Source: Symsagittifera roscoffensis (Eukaryota; Xenacoelomorpha; Acoela; Convolutidae). Taken from it: a stretch of DNA of 64,000 bases. The notes beneath the pieces are model-generated. The model searched no databases. It was not told where the DNA came from and saw nothing but the letters and a program-made list of their open reading frames with translations. The translations under genes and the position numbers were made by a program. The DNA is taken from positions 16,473,949 through 16,537,948 of the forward strand of contig NC_087066.1 of the NCBI RefSeq assembly GCF_963678635.1, given 5' to 3'. This document shows positions 10,939-24,000 of this stretch, in pieces (the first letter of the stretch is position 1; each line of letters begins with the position of its first letter).

Positions 10939-11915
10939 TCTGGTACACAAACATAGACACATTAACTCAAGACAAACTGCACGAAATCACGTGGAGAACG
11001 AATCAAGAAAAATGCAAGCCTGATGTCATCGCTCTAGTGGAAGGCAAACCGAAACATTCTCGCGCAGAATGGAATCCAGTATGGCATAAAATCCAATACT
11101 ATAACATAGAATCAAAAAATATGAACCCATCTGATCAAGGACGCGGAATTTTAGTTTATATTAATGAAAACAATGACTACTCCTTGAGCACAAATAATTC
11201 TTCTTTCTGTGAAAACTTGTTTTTAAAAATCAAAATTGGCGGGAACATCATCATTTTTGGTGTATTGTATAGAAGTCCAAACTCAACTAAAGAAAATAAC
11301 CACCAAGTAAAAAATTTGATCGCCAATTTGACCGAAACACGGTCAAATGACTCAACACTATTAGTGCGAGACACAAATCTACCACAGATAGATTGGGAGG
11401 CCATGAGTACATTACAAGATGAAAATAGCACTGAGTTCATCTTTATAGAGGCAATAAAAGACGCACTACTAACACAACATATCAAAGAGCCTACAAGGCT
11501 AACTGGCAGAGACAAGGCATTGCTGCTTGATGTTGTGATATCAGATATGGTCTTAAAAGATCTAGCCATCACGTTAGAGGCGCCAATCGAAAAAAGTGAC
11601 CACGTCCTTGTCAAGATAGATGTGCCAGTAAACAGGATTAAATCGATATGTAAAAACCGCAGAAACTATGAAAAGGGAGACTACCACGGGATGAGAAACC
11701 ATCTAGCTGACCCAAGCGTTCAGTTAAACACATGGGAAAAACTGAAAAACTGCATGAAAGACTTAGTCAAAAAATTCGGGCCTTCAATTCAGATACGCAG
11801 CAGTGGCAACCAAATACCGCTAGCAAGGGCGATGCGCATGAAGATAGAAGAAAAAAAAGAAAGCCTGGAAAACATTCAAAAATTATCAGACCGCCGACAA
11901 TTTAATCAAATATAA
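10911..11915 (+). pseudogene. LINE ORF2, apurinic-type endonuclease domain
   Basis: From about 10935 the frame reads as an EEP-family endonuclease. It shows an early LIWYTNIDTL block where the family has its asparagine strand, then PDVIALVEGKP with the catalytic glutamate, a GRGILVYI block, LYRSPNS, and a late SDHVLVKIDV block containing the SDH motif. The usual GDFN block appears as RDTNLPQIDW, so the first aspartate position is altered. The frame is open upstream to 10776, overlapping ORF1 in another phase. It ends at 11915, before the RT. This domain normally nicks the target site to start reverse transcription. Confidence 0.7.
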
Positions 11916-12020
11916 AACCGAACGAAATTAAGTTAGATCTGCCACGCGATCGGAGGCACTCACTCGAGAAAAAGAAATATCATCAGAAGTTAAAACTAAT
12001 CCGAAAAATTCTGGAGTTAC

Positions 12021-13208
12021 GTGCGACAAAAAAATACCACAAGAGAAGCAATCCCCGCTTTAATAAAACCAAATGGTATGCTAACCGACACAGACGACGA
12101 AAAGGCAGAAGTGCTCTCAAACTTCTTTGCACTGGTTTTCACTGACGAACCCCCGGGTAACTGGGAGATCAGCCCTCCACCAACCGCCAGCATTGTTGAC
12201 AACCTGGAGCTAACAATGAATGACATCCGATAAGAACTCAATCGGTTAGACACCTCAAAGTCGCCTGGACCAGATGGAATTCATCCTAGGGTCGTATTTG
12301 AATTACGAAAATTCATTTTAAAACCACTTTTGATTATTTTCCAAACCTCTTGGGAGACAAACAAATTACCCGAAGACTGGAAGTTGGCTAACATTTCTGC
12401 AATATTTAAAAAAGGTAAAAAAAATTGCTGCAAGTTATTCGAAAAGTTTGTTCGAAAGCATTTAATGGATCATTTCAATGAAAAAGGGCTAATAACAAAT
12501 GCACAATACGGTTTTCGATCTGGACGTTCACTGAACTTACAACTCCTGAAAGTAATTGATGACTTCACCGGGGTAATGGACAAACATGAAAATGGCGACG
12601 TGATATAGTTGGACTTCAAAAAAGCCTTCGATTCGGTACCACACAAAAGACTAATCGGAGTTCTTAGACAGTATGGAGTAACTGGAAGAACCTTGAACTG
12701 GATAACAGACTTTCTTTCGGGACGACAACAGAGAGTGGTAATCAACGATTCAAGATCCTCATGGCAGCCAGTAAAAAGTGGGATACCCCAGGGTTCAGTA
12801 CTCGGCCCAGTACTGTTTTTGATATACATCAACACAATGCCGGACAAAATAGCTTCAAAAATATATATGTTTGCTGACGATGCGAAATTATACCGTCAAC
12901 TTGAAGACAAATCGGATGTAACACGCATACATGAAGATTTACAATCACTAGAAACTTGGTCAGGCCAAAGTCTTTTGTCCTTTAATATTGACAAATGTGA
13001 TCACATGACAATAGGAAACAAGAAATGGGATATGGAGAAGATTTATAAAATCAATGGCGAAAACATTAAAGAAGTGCAACTCGAAAAAGACCTGGGTATT
13101 TGGCTTGACAACGAACTGACATTCGAAACACACATCACTAAAAAAGTCAATAAGGCAAACGGCATGATAGCAGTAATTAAGACAAGCTTCACTAAAGTCA
13201 CGAATTAA
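12021..13208 (+). pseudogene. LINE ORF2, reverse transcriptase domain, with in-frame stops
   Basis: The region encodes a CR1/L2-like reverse transcriptase: SPGPDGIHPRV, then [24 protein letters not shown] (first catalytic aspartate), GIPQGSVLGPVLF and YMFADDAKLY (catalytic aspartate pair), then the thumb start. Stops interrupt it at about 12232 and 12606. Around 12425 about 36 bases present in copy 2 (encoding the ADNYRPISL block) are missing. The catalytic aspartates survive, but the copy cannot make a full polymerase. Confidence 0.8.
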
Positions 13209-13396
13209 GTTTTTTTAAACATCTACAATTGCTTGATACGGCCACACCTTGAATTTGCGAACTTAATCTGGCACCCAAGACTGATCAAGCATTTTTAAAC
13301 ATCTCCAAATGCTTGATACGGCCACACCTTGAACTTGCGAACTTAATCTGGCGCCCAAGACTGATCAAGCATCTATTTTCATCATTTAATGGATCA
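13209..13396 (+). repeat. Tandem 80-bp duplication at the junction of two LINE copies
   Basis: Two units, starting near 13211 and 13291, share TTTTTAAACATCT, GCTTGATACGGCCACACC, GCGAACTTAATCTGG and CCAAGACTGATCAAGCAT. They encode the LINE thumb region. Immediately after, the second LINE copy starts again inside the endonuclease domain, so this is the seam of a head-to-tail arrangement. Confidence 0.75.
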
Positions 13397-14983
13397 CATT
13401 AAAAGATGAAAATAGCACTGAGCTCATCATTATAGAGGCAATAAAAGACGCACTACTAACACAACATACCAAAGAGCCTACAAGGCTAACTGGCAGAGAC
13501 AAGGCATCACTGCTTGATGTTGTGATATCAGATATAGTCTTAAAAGATCTAGACATCACGTTAGAGGCGCCAATCGGAAAAAGTGACCACGTCCTTGTCA
13601 AGATAGATGTGCCAGTAAACAGGATTAAATCGAAATAAAAAAACCGCAGAAACTATGAAAAATGAGACTACCACGGGATGAGAAACCATCTAGCTGACCC
13701 AAGCGTTCAGTTAAACACATGTGAAAAACTGAAAAACTGCATGAAAGACTTAGTCAAACAATTCGTGCCTTTAATTAAGATACGCAGCAGTGGCAACCAA
13801 ATACCGCTAGCAAGGGCGATGCGCATGAACATAAAAGAAGAAAAAAAGCCCGGAAAACATTCAAAAAATATCAAACAGGCGACAGTTTAACCAAATATAA
13901 AACCAAACGAAACGAAGTTAAATCTGCCACGCGATCGGAGGCACTCACACGAGAAAAACAAATATCATCAGAAGTTAAAACTAATCCGAAAAATTCTGGA
14001 GTTACGTGCGACAAAAAAATACCACAAAAGAAGCAATCCCCGCTTTAATAAAACCAAATGGTATGCTAACCGACACAGACGACGAAAAGGCAGAAGTGCT
14101 CTCAAACTCTTTGCAACGGTTTTCACTGACGAACCCCCGGTAACTGGGAGATCAGCCCTCCACCAACCGCCAGCATTGTTGACAACCTGGAGCTAATAAT
14201 GAATGACATCCGAGAAGAACTCAATCGGTTAGACACTTCAAGGTCGCCTGGACCAGATGGAATTCATCCTAGGGTCCTATTTGAAATACGAGAATTCATC
14301 TTAAAACCACTTTTGATTATTTTCCAAACCTCTTGGGAGACAAATAAATTAACTGAAGACTGGAAGTTGGCTAACAGTTCTGTAATATTTAAAAAAGGTA
14401 AAAAAAATCGATGGCAGATAACTACAGACCAATCAGTTTAACATCAATATGTTGCAAGTTATTCGAAAAGTTTGTTCGAAAGCATTTAATGGATCATTTC
14501 AATGAAAAAGGGCTAATAACAATTGCACAATACGGTTTTCGATCTGGACGTTCATCTGAAAGTAATTGATGACTTCACCAGGGTAATGGACAAACATGCA
14601 AATGTCGACTTGATATAGTTGGACTTCAAAAAGGCCTTCGATTCGGTACCACACAAAAGACTAATCGGAGTTCTTAGACAGTATAGAGTAACTGGAAGAA
14701 CCTTGAACTGGATAACAGACTTCCTTTCGCGACGAAAACAGAGAGTGGTAATCAACATTTCAAGATCCTCATGGCAGCCAGTAAAAAGTGGGATACCCCA
14801 AGGTTCAGCACTCGGCCCAGTACTGTTTTTGATATACATCAACACAATGCCGTGAAAAATAGCGTCAAAAAGATATCTGTTTGCTGACGATGCGAAATTA
14901 TACCGTCAAATTGAAGACAAATCGGATGTAATACGCATACTTGAAAATTTACAATCACTAGAAACTTGGTCAGGCCACGCAAG

Positions 14984-17243
14984 CAGGGATGTCGAATACT
15001 CGGAATAGTGCCCTTACTATTCGGATTCGGCTTCGGCCAAATGTTACTACTCGAACAACTATTCGGATATTTGGTTATTTTCCCAAAAAACTTAGCATAA
15101 AAGTTTGATACAACAAATTCTATAAAAAGTATTGAACATAGCATTTTTCAAGTAGAATTGGCTGGGACTTGCGTAATAATGTGAAAATCGCGGGAGTGAG
15201 TAAATGTTAAAAATCAGTCACAACTCACAACCCAGTTTTTCGAGCTAAATCGACTGAGATCGCTAAAAACTGTCAAAAATCAGTGACAACCCAGTTTTTC
15301 GAGCTAAATCGAGTGACACTATTTAAAAAAGAGACCGTAATTTTAAAACAAGTTTGCTAATGAACAGTTTTATTTCAAAAACCTTTTATTCTTATTTAAG
15401 AAAACATTTCGTGAATGATTCTCAGGTGATAATCGATTTTGTAAGTAGTTGCGACTGAGTCGGCATAAAGAAAATAGGCGCTCTGGATCAACACTGGACG
15501 GACGAAAATTTTCCAGAAAAGCGAAAATGTCAAACTCATCTAATTGGCAATTGTTATTGAACTCTGCAAAAGACAAACCTTCTTCCACAGCCACATATTG
15601 ATGATCATTAGACGCCACCTGTGTGGCACTTTCGGGTTCAACAGCGAACTTTCGAATAGTTTCAAAAAAACTCCCCGATTTATTAATCAGGGCAGTGATA
15701 ACAGGATTGTTATCAATCCACTTACCCAAAACAGTGCGAATTGGAGAATTAAGAGCTGGTTCCATATATGCCAAATGATTAAGAAATTTTATAACTTTCA
15801 CAGCTAACGCAGCATCAGACTTGTTGCTTTGCAGAGCCAATGTACACTCCTTCAAAGGTTTCAGTGTTCGACAAATCGACGCAACTTTATCCCAGTCAAA
15901 ATCATTTAAATCCTCAGATGGCAAAATAGAAATAAGAATAGGTTTCAACTCAAGAAACCTTGTCATGCAGTCACAGAGCGAGTTCCAGCGGGTCTTATTA
16001 TCAATCACTATGGACAAAATAGTTTGCCCAAGAGCCAATTGAACATTTGCTAGCTTATCTCGTAAAGTGGGGGATTTCTTAATTCTCCTGCACAACTCTC
16101 TCAATCGGTGAACAGTTCCGCTTAACATAGTTTCAAAAGTGTTATCATTTTCATCATCATCATTGTCTGAATCACAGTCACTATTTAATGCGTTTAGTTG
16201 CTCTTCGTCAAAGTTTTCTGTCTCGTTTCCGACATTGCATATAAACTGCTTGACAATCAGGTTAATAACATGAGCCAAACATGGGAATGTAAATACATTG
16301 GCAATGCGGCCAGCTAATTGAACATCCGACCCACAGTCGCTAATAAATAAGGAAATGTCTCTTAATTGTAGACCAAAACGACTTAGCGTTTTTTTCAGAT
16401 CGATGAGTATTTCTTCGGCCCCACAGAAACCAGTATAATAAATCAAACCCAAGCAAACGCTTTCTCCGCCAACATACAAATATACTCCAATGAACTTTTT
16501 GTTGTCCGCTGATGTCCATTTGTCAAAACTCAAGGAGAGCATTTGTCGCTTATCACGTGTTACTATCAAATCTTTAATTTTCTGTACTGCTGTTTGGTAA
16601 TTTACCTCCAGCGCATTGTTGACTGAACAGTAGGTGACTTTACTAAAGTGAAGCTGCTTAAAAAATGATTGTGACGTTGGAGAACGCACAACTTTGTACA
16701 CTGGTATATTGTCTTCATATACAAGTTTAGCAACTTCATTCAAGCCGTCTTGAACTCTAGCCCGCTTGAAAGGAATTACAGTTTGGTCCGATGCAATGAC
16801 AGTTTGGACCGTTTTGCTATCACACACTTGCGTGTGTTTAGTCATCGAAGTCGTTGACGCCCCAATACTCTTAATCAAAACATTGCATTTAATGCACTTT
16901 CTTCCTTCCGTTTTTCTACCACCTCGATATTCCACAAGAAACTTTTCATGCCATTTTGACACTCCTTTTTCTTTCCTATACTCGCACTCGGCAGCGACAT
17001 CAGACTCTTCTACATTAGCCATCTTAAAAAAAAACAGAAAAATATTGTGAAACAAAACAGTAAACCAATATTCGGAATATTCGGGTTTTTTAGCAGTGGA
17101 CCCTGGATTATTCGGTATTCGGCAAAAAAAAAAATATTCGGATTCGATATTCGGATTTCAAAATTTTAATATTCGGATTCGGCTTCGAAGTGCCGAATAC
17201 TCGGTATTCGGGTCGAATACTCGGATTCGAATCGATATCCCTG
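14984..17243 (-). mobile_element. hAT DNA transposon, apparently complete
   Basis: The left end reads CAGGGATGTCGAATAC and the right end, on the other strand, CAGGGATATCGATTCGAATC, giving short imperfect terminal inverted repeats with the CAGGG start usual for hAT elements. An exact 8-bp duplication, CACGCAAG, flanks it (14976-14983 and 17244-17251). Subterminal regions are rich in repeated ATTCGGATTCGG-type motifs, probable transposase binding sites. The element is 2260 bp, encodes one long transposase ORF, and splits LINE copy 2. Confidence 0.9.
15370..17022 (-). CDS. hAT-family transposase with BED zinc finger
   Basis: The protein is 550 residues from the ATG at 17022, which has a strong context (A at -3, G at +4). 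The frame is open further upstream, but only to a TTG. Near the N-terminus a BED-type finger is visible (CIKC, then about 16 residues, then HTQVC). The central RNase-H-like fold has the motif LSLSFDKWTSAD with an early acidic residue and LFISDCGSD with a second, followed by CLAHVINLIV, typical of hAT proteins. An acidic stretch (SDCDSDNDDDEND) interrupts the insertion domain. The C-terminus carries the dimerisation region (SSVDPERLFSLCRL). Length is at the short end for the family. The enzyme would cut and paste the surrounding element. With intact ends, it could be autonomous. Confidence 0.85.
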   Translation of the reverse strand: MANVEESDVAAECEYRKEKGVSKWHEKFLVEYRGGRKTEGRKCIKCNVLIKSIGASTTSMTKHTQVCDSKTVQTVIASDQTVIPFKRARVQDGLNEVAKLVYEDNIPVYKVVRSPTSQSFFKQLHFSKVTYCSVNNALEVNYQTAVQKIKDLIVTRDKRQMLSLSFDKWTSADNKKFIGVYLYVGGESVCLGLIYYTGFCGAEEILIDLKKTLSRFGLQLRDISLFISDCGSDVQLAGRIANVFTFPCLAHVINLIVKQFICNVGNETENFDEEQLNALNSDCDSDNDDDENDNTFETMLSGTVHRLRELCRRIKKSPTLRDKLANVQLALGQTILSIVIDNKTRWNSLCDCMTRFLELKPILISILPSEDLNDFDWDKVASICRTLKPLKECTLALQSNKSDAALAVKVIKFLNHLAYMEPALNSPIRTVLGKWIDNNPVITALINKSGSFFETIRKFAVEPESATQVASNDHQYVAVEEGLSFAEFNNNCQLDEFDIFAFLENFRPSSVDPERLFSLCRLSRNYLQNRLSPENHSRNVFLNKNKRFLK

Positions 17244-17966
17244 CACGCAAGACTGATCAAGCATCAAAAGATCATGGAAAACGTACAAAGAAGAGCGACG
17301 CGTCTAGCTAGTGGTATGAAAAATCTATCCTATTACGAACGCCTTAAAGAACTGAATATATCATCGCTGTAATACAGAAGGAAAAGAGGAACAATGATAG
17401 AAATGTATAAAATCTGCTATGGTTTGTATGATAGGAATGCCACTGCGGGACTATTCGAGCGGAATGATAGGGATTCTAGAGGTAACGCATGTAAAGTAGT
17501 AGTACGTAAAGCAAATCTAGAAATGCGAAGAAATTTCTTCACGATTAGAGCACCTCTCGACTGGAACAACCTGCCACAGGAAACAGTGCAAAGCAAGACC
17601 ATCGACGAATTCAAGTATAAAAACAAAATAAAGCGTTAACGCTATCGTCTAAAAATTATAAATACATTATTAAAAATTATAAATAGATTCAAGTGGAAAC
17701 TGGACAAACATTGGAAAGCCATTGAAATTGACATGTCAAATTCGAACGGAGAAAGGAAAAAACATTTGAAATGACCACAAGAGGCACTGCCTAATGGTCA
17801 TAAAAACTTGACTTGACTTGTAATGAAAAGTTCAATCGAAAAAAGCGAATGGGCGATTTTTTACTGCAAAAAGGCCACTTCTTATAACAGAAATGTAATG
17901 AGAGTATCAGACTAGTGTTAACCTTCATCATTGATCAATTTGTGTTTTTTGTAATTTAAGGTGACG

Positions 17967-18012
17967 ATGACGTATAATAAATATAATTTGTCGAAAGATG
18001 CTCCTCTGACAG
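17967..18012 (+). CDS. SNAP29: SNAP29-like exon 1, 5' part with start codon
   Basis: The ATG at 17967 follows an in-frame TAA a few codons upstream and opens a frame MTYNKYNLSKDAPLT that runs up to the element. Reading on into the LTR gives GTG then TAA (18015-18017), so translation from this start ends after 16 codons. The last four bases, ACAG, are the left copy of the target duplication. Assignment to the gene rests on perfect continuation with the sequence right of the element. Confidence 0.8.
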
Positions 18013-21000
18013 TGTAACATTCGCCCAAATATCACACAGCGACGGAGCGTAGAAAAAGTACCTATTGACGACTGGCAGGCGTCAGTTACCTTAATTCCAC
18101 TCGTTTTTCACCGTCTCGACCTTGCCAGTTGATTTTCTGGTCTGTCTAGGGCAAAGTAAAAAGTTACTATTTTTAGGCCATCAGTCAAACGACTTTTGAT
18201 CAGCTTTCGTTTGCATGCGAACACAACCACATAGCTGAGTCTCGGATCCTCAGACTACGTGATTGTCATTAAAAACACGGCTCGAACCACCTATTTCTAT
18301 ATGTTTTTGTGTGACAGTTTTATATTAAATCCATTGGAGATGGATTGACCTTTTCCTTTCTCTATCTACTCATGCTCTGAAATATTAAATAATAACGGTG
18401 TTTAATTCAGATCTAGGACATTACAGCAACTGTTATGGCTAGTTTACACAGTCCCTTCACATATAACAGTCTCTGGGGGACCAAGCCTCCGCTCCCGTGA
18501 TTTTCTTGAGACAACACTCTTATCTCCTATATTTCGTGTCCCGGGAGGGTTCCGTGGTATCTCTCTTCCCCCCACTGAAGCCTCCGTCTCCACAAATATC
18601 CGTCACTAAGGTCCTTATCGTGTGTTATTACCACGATAAGAGGCTCCGTAATTTTCTCGTCTCGGATACAACCGTTCGTCACAAAATATGGCGTCGTTCT
18701 GATTTTTCTCTATTTTATTCAAAATGGCCGTCTTTTTTCTATTTCTCAGAAATGTTCTCCTTCAAATCGAAATTTTAAAAATAAAAATTCCAGAACATTC
18801 TGACCCTCCGTCGCAACACTTTTCTGTTCGTAAGGCCTTTAGTCACTTTTATTTCTGTCGCGGGAAGGTTATACTGTGTCATCCGGCGGAATGGCACATA
18901 CTCCCCGGACAAGTCTCCATCAATGTCCCTATTGATCGCACAACACCGGGTTATCGTCAAGTAGGTATCCAGTTTTCTGTAACCAATCTTACAAATCGCA
19001 TAAGAAAATGAAATTTATCTACTCCACCTCAACTCACTACGTGTTCACAAATGGCATCGTACTACATCTCACTGCCTTTCAACATTTTCACAAAAGTTGC
19101 ACCATGAGGAGTGTCCTAGATAAAATTTCCTTTCTGACTACTTACGTCATCTCGCCATAAAACTTCTTTTCGCTTCTGATTAAAAAGTGGGACGTGGCAC
19201 GGCCACGCACCCGTTAAAATTAACTTAACTTCACTCACCAAGTATAATTAGTCATTTATGCGGTCCTTTCAATATTAAAACTAAGAAACTCTGTGGCTAG
19301 GAAAGTTATTGAGTTACCCACCCTTCTCGAGCGAGTTTACTCAAACTTACCATGTCGCCACACAGTGAATTTGTGTCTTACACAGGTTAAAAACTTCAGT
19401 CGGGAATAAATAGGTAAATATACTCACCTATGCTCCTTATATACATACATAGATAGTAGTAACTAAAATCAACAATTTCAACAATTTTAACAATTGCAAC
19501 AATTTTCAAAGTTTGGTCTGACCAAGCTAAATCAAAACAAAAAGTTTCACAAGTTCAATAATCAAAACTTGGTTGATTTGTTCAAGTTTTTACACACAAA
19601 GACAATCAAGTTTTTTCTCCTTCTCTTCTCTTCCTCCGTCATCTTCATTCCATCATTTCTCCATCCTGATGTTCAGCGTCACTATCTTCCAGAACTTTCT
19701 CTAACATGTCCAGAGAGTTGCGGGCCGTGCCCCAACCCTCCTGCTCCAACAGCCTCGGTTTGCAACAAGGTAGTAAGTCCACATTCACCTTCTGCTCCCG
19801 GTTCCTGCAAAAGCTGTTGTGAAGACACAGGCTCACGTTTCGTTCTAGGTCAGCTCTTAAGACCTCTTTCTTTTCATCTTCAGTAACACAAGGCGCTCCA
19901 GCTACTCGCTTCACCGCAGTGGTGACCGCGTTTCTATGCGTCAGGAAAGCTCTCTTATAGGCTCCTGGTCCTATGTCTAGCTGGAAAGATTGATAGGCTT
20001 CCGTGTTCCTTGACATGTGACGCTTCGCGCGTTCATACATCCAAGATGTCATCACTGCACGGAACCAAGGCATCAATCTTTGCCTTGACCATATTCTTTC
20101 AATGGCTTTAGGTATTCTCAGAACCTTGCAAGTGGTTCTGAAAAGATCCAATTCACTACTCATTTTCACGTTGCTCAGCTGTTCAGGAGTCGGCACGGCC
20201 GTCTCCTGCTCATTTGTGTCCGCATAAGCCTCCAACCATCTCACTGCTAGCATGGCGCTAACCACCACGATTGACACTGGTTGATTCTGATCGGGCAACC
20301 CCGTGGAGTACAACTCCTCCACGTCCCAAATTAGGATCAGGTTCCCACGTTTGGGGTACCACAACGTCTGCGCTAAGCAGTGGCAAGGATACTCCCCGTG
20401 GGTTCTCACTATGTTCCTTCGGGTCCGATACCCTGAGGCTCCCAGCAACGGTTCCACTTCCATCAGGATTCTATGTAGATCGTCTTTCTCTTCTATGGTG
20501 GGGAATTCAGTGGGTAACGCTCCACTCGCTATCTGCTTCTGGAACTCACTCACGTTGCCTTCGTTCAGTATCATGAACTCTTCACCCACAACGTCTTGCA
20601 ACTCGCCTTCGGATCTCTTCGGGACTGCCCGAAAGATCTTTGCCAACAAGTCATATGACCTCTCTGACATTCTGGCCAACCTCACGCATTTTGGCACAGA
20701 GAAAAGCTGGTCAACCAACACCTGTTGCGTCCTCGCATCCATCACCACCATGTGCGTAGGATACTTGCTATTGCAGTATGGCGCGGAGCTTGAACCCACC
20801 ATATATTTTGAACCAGTAGGTCTGTGATAGGCTTCACTATCCCTCAGATTCATTTCATTCTCTAGGGCTTCTCGCCAGCCTCCAATCTTTTGCTCTGTCT
20901 GTAATGCTCCAGGGAATATCTCCACGCTGAGGGACGCCACTAGCTCATGGGCACGCTCCAAGCGCTCGAGCGATTCTATCGAACTCGTCATGCTACAAAA

Positions 21001-24000
21001 TCCCAAGGCTGTGATCAGGTTTACGTCCGTCACCCCATGGCAGTCTGCGACCAATTCCATGGCACTCTTATCTGACATGCTTAATCTTCCATACAATCGT
21101 GCCAGTTGTCGATGCTGCTCGCTCAGCGTAATCAGGCAGTGTCCCACGTTACAAACATGTCCTTCCATCCCACTATGTTGAGCCAAGCATGTGCCTCGCT
21201 CCAACCAATCACTCGACGTACCTTCCTCGGACAGCTCCGTGGACGGGTTGCTCTTCTTCTTCATCAATCTCATGCTTAGCAGGTGATGTATCATGGCCAG
21301 ATCATGTAAACTCGCATCATCATCCCTTTCCAATATGACATCCGCGGTCATGTCCCAGATTAAGCCTGCGTTAGGATGGGGACACCAGGAAGGCTTCATG
21401 AGTTCCCACATCACCACTAGACTGGTTTTCAAGGGACCGTCCCAAGAACCACAATCAAAACTCCCTTGCCCTTTTAGCTCGGGAATCGAGGGTTCGACTA
21501 CTCGTTCCTCCAAAATAATTCCCAGCTTGGGTTGTTCCACCATCAGCATTCCGATCTCCTTAATTCGTTCAACCCAGAAGTTGAGCACTGTGACCTGCTC
21601 GTAGTCGAAGTATGCTTCCCTGGCTTCTTCGTTCACGAAGGGATTATACGCCATCCCTGGTATACCAGACACGTATTGGAACGACTTCAGTCTCCCTAGG
21701 GTTGCAAACTCTTTTTGTCCTCTGACCGCTTCAATCAAGTCTCGACTCACTTTCAATTCTTTGTTGGAGTATCTTCTCACTTCTTCCAACTTGCGATAGC
21801 TTTCCATATCATTCGACTCCTTGTTTGGCACGGTCAATGGCATGTCCTGATATAGCTCTAGGAGAGCCCTAAGGAAGTACCTTTCGCAATCAACTCCCTC
21901 TTGCCGAATGATCTTTACACATTCTCCCAACACAGGAGTGGGGATGCGATCCACCACAAACCTGACAAAGCAAAGGGCATCCTTCCGTTTAGCCCATGCT
22001 ATCGCTGAATCGTCTTTTGAGATCAATGTTCGTAAAGCTTCCATCAATTCTAGCTCCTGTTCTCGTGATTTCGAGTCGTTGCTGGCTTCATACTCCGCCC
22101 TTTTGATGCCCATCAAGCACCAAGCCAGTCGTACTTGCAGATCAGTTCTCACGCAAGGATGAGCCAGGTATGCTGCTACAGTCGCAGGTGCATTCATCGT
22201 CTCATCAAAGTATTTCTGGAGGGCCGCCCTCCAAGAAATCTCTAGCAACTTTTCTAATCCAATTTCGTTCGCTTCTGATGACATTACTGTCCCATATTCT
22301 TTTCGATTGAAGTTGGAGTTCTCCGTAAGCCCCTTCAAGTATTCTTGCATGGCTCGCTTCTCGTTCCAAGCCATCAGGTGCCCTCTCGCGGAGTTCCTCG
22401 CTTTCAACATTTCCACATAACCCCCTGCCGGATCTCCCATGTGGACCGACTCCGGCACAGTTATTCGACTGTACTCGACCACGTCGAGTTGTCCTTCCAG
22501 TTTCAACTTGGCCATGTTGATTCGCGAGGGCCTGTAATCTTCAAGTCCTCCAGATCCACATTGACTGATTACTTCCATTTCTAACTTGGTGTCTGCCAGG
22601 GTTCGCGCCGTCTTCTTCGACCTTGTGGCGGTCACGGTCAGACCTGCCAAGAGCATAGGGGGTATCAGATTCTCTTTTTCTCCCCCTGTCAGCGTTGTAG
22701 TATCTCCCTGCCCGCTCTCGCCTGAGCGACCTGCGCTCGCTAAAGAGGTCACCACTGCGTTGGCTCTTGACTTCACCACTTTCGGGTTCATGGCTCGACT
22801 TCCTGTCCTCCCTTTTAGTCGCTTCAGCCCTTTCCTGGCTCGTCTGACAGGTAATTTCTTTGCAACATGCTGATCATCGGCACTGTCTTCTGTTACTGAC
22901 TCGGTCAGAACATCCGACTCCATGGAGCTCACTATTTTCTCCAGGACCTCACGCATGATGGGTTGGTTCAATCCCACCTTCATTATGGACTGCGTCCCAT
23001 ATCGCCTTATCACGTCCCAAGATTTCTCCATGAAGTTTATTCGACTCCAGATTGCTCCTGTCTTGCCTTCCAACTCCATTTGATATCTTTCCCATTCTTC
23101 TTCTGGTAATGTGCTGAGGAACGATATCTTCATAGACTCTTCGATTTTCCTCCTCCTTGGCGATTCATAAAGCAGCTTCTGTGGATCCCTGCTTCGGCAC
23201 TCTCTAGCCTGGCTTATTGGGTCTATCGGAGATAGATCGGCTGACGCCTCCTTTGTAGGAGACATGAAGGACGATGGTGCCATCAACAATAGACTCCCAT
23301 CGACTTCCCCATCGTCATCTTCGCTGAACCGGTACTCTAGCAAGTCCCTTTCCAACGCTCCTAGATCGGTCTCTCCCGATTTCTCCGTCTTGCTTCCGGT
23401 CCCTTCATCGTTATCGTCCTGATCCATCAATTCATCTTCGTCCGCATCAGGTTTCGGCCTAGGTCCCGAGGGTCCTTGTCGTGCGTCTGCGCCCGAATCC
23501 GGCCGAGCCGGTACGGCCATGTCTCCTGCATGATAAAACAACTCATCATCGACCAGGAACTCTACTAACTCCTCACCATGTGGGGCCAGGTCCTCTATCG
23601 TTACATATGAGCCACCTCTGCTCTCACTTGCCACCTCCAGCATCACCACCTTCGCTTCTCCTGACCACTTCAGTCTTGATAAGTCGTCCGCGGAAGAATA
23701 CACTTCATTCCACGTTTCAGCCGAGACCTCTGGTCTCCTGGAGGGTAGTGCTTTGATCTTCTTCCTGCTCCAGGCATCAGGAAATGAGAAGTCGAACGTG
23801 TGCGCGGCAGCGACGTTCCAGCTGATGAAGCGCGGCTCCATCCCTCCACTCCACTTCTGCATTCTCTTCTCCGCGTCACGAGCCGCTCCGATACGAGGGG
23901 CAATGATGGGAGATGTGACTCCCAACAACATCCTCCTTATCGGTGGATATCGATGGCATTGGTCCGGCAGCGGCCTGGACCCAGGAAGCCATGTCTGTTG

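Larger units (their letters stand above)
13397..17820 (+). mobile_element. Second CR1/L2-like LINE copy, 5'-truncated and interrupted by a hAT element
   Basis: From 13397 the sequence restarts at the point equivalent to about 11415 in the first copy. It runs through the end of the endonuclease domain (frames near 13397-13890), the RT (14199-14441, 14619-14980) and, after the hAT insertion, the LINE C-terminus (17252-17639, with a TAA at 17370). The catalytic part of RT after [13 protein letters not shown] is frameshifted. The LINE text jumps from the start of the thumb to near its end at the hAT site, so part was deleted before or during insertion. It ends with a CTTGACTTGACTTG tail at about 17806-17820, the microsatellite-like 3' end usual for this class. 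Confidence 0.75.

Noticed and set aside
18497-18778. A 93-residue frame, repeated at 42074-42355, as an LTR-encoded gene
   Set aside because: It is simply the LTR read twice. It has no domain, lies antisense to the element and has no coding signature beyond being open.
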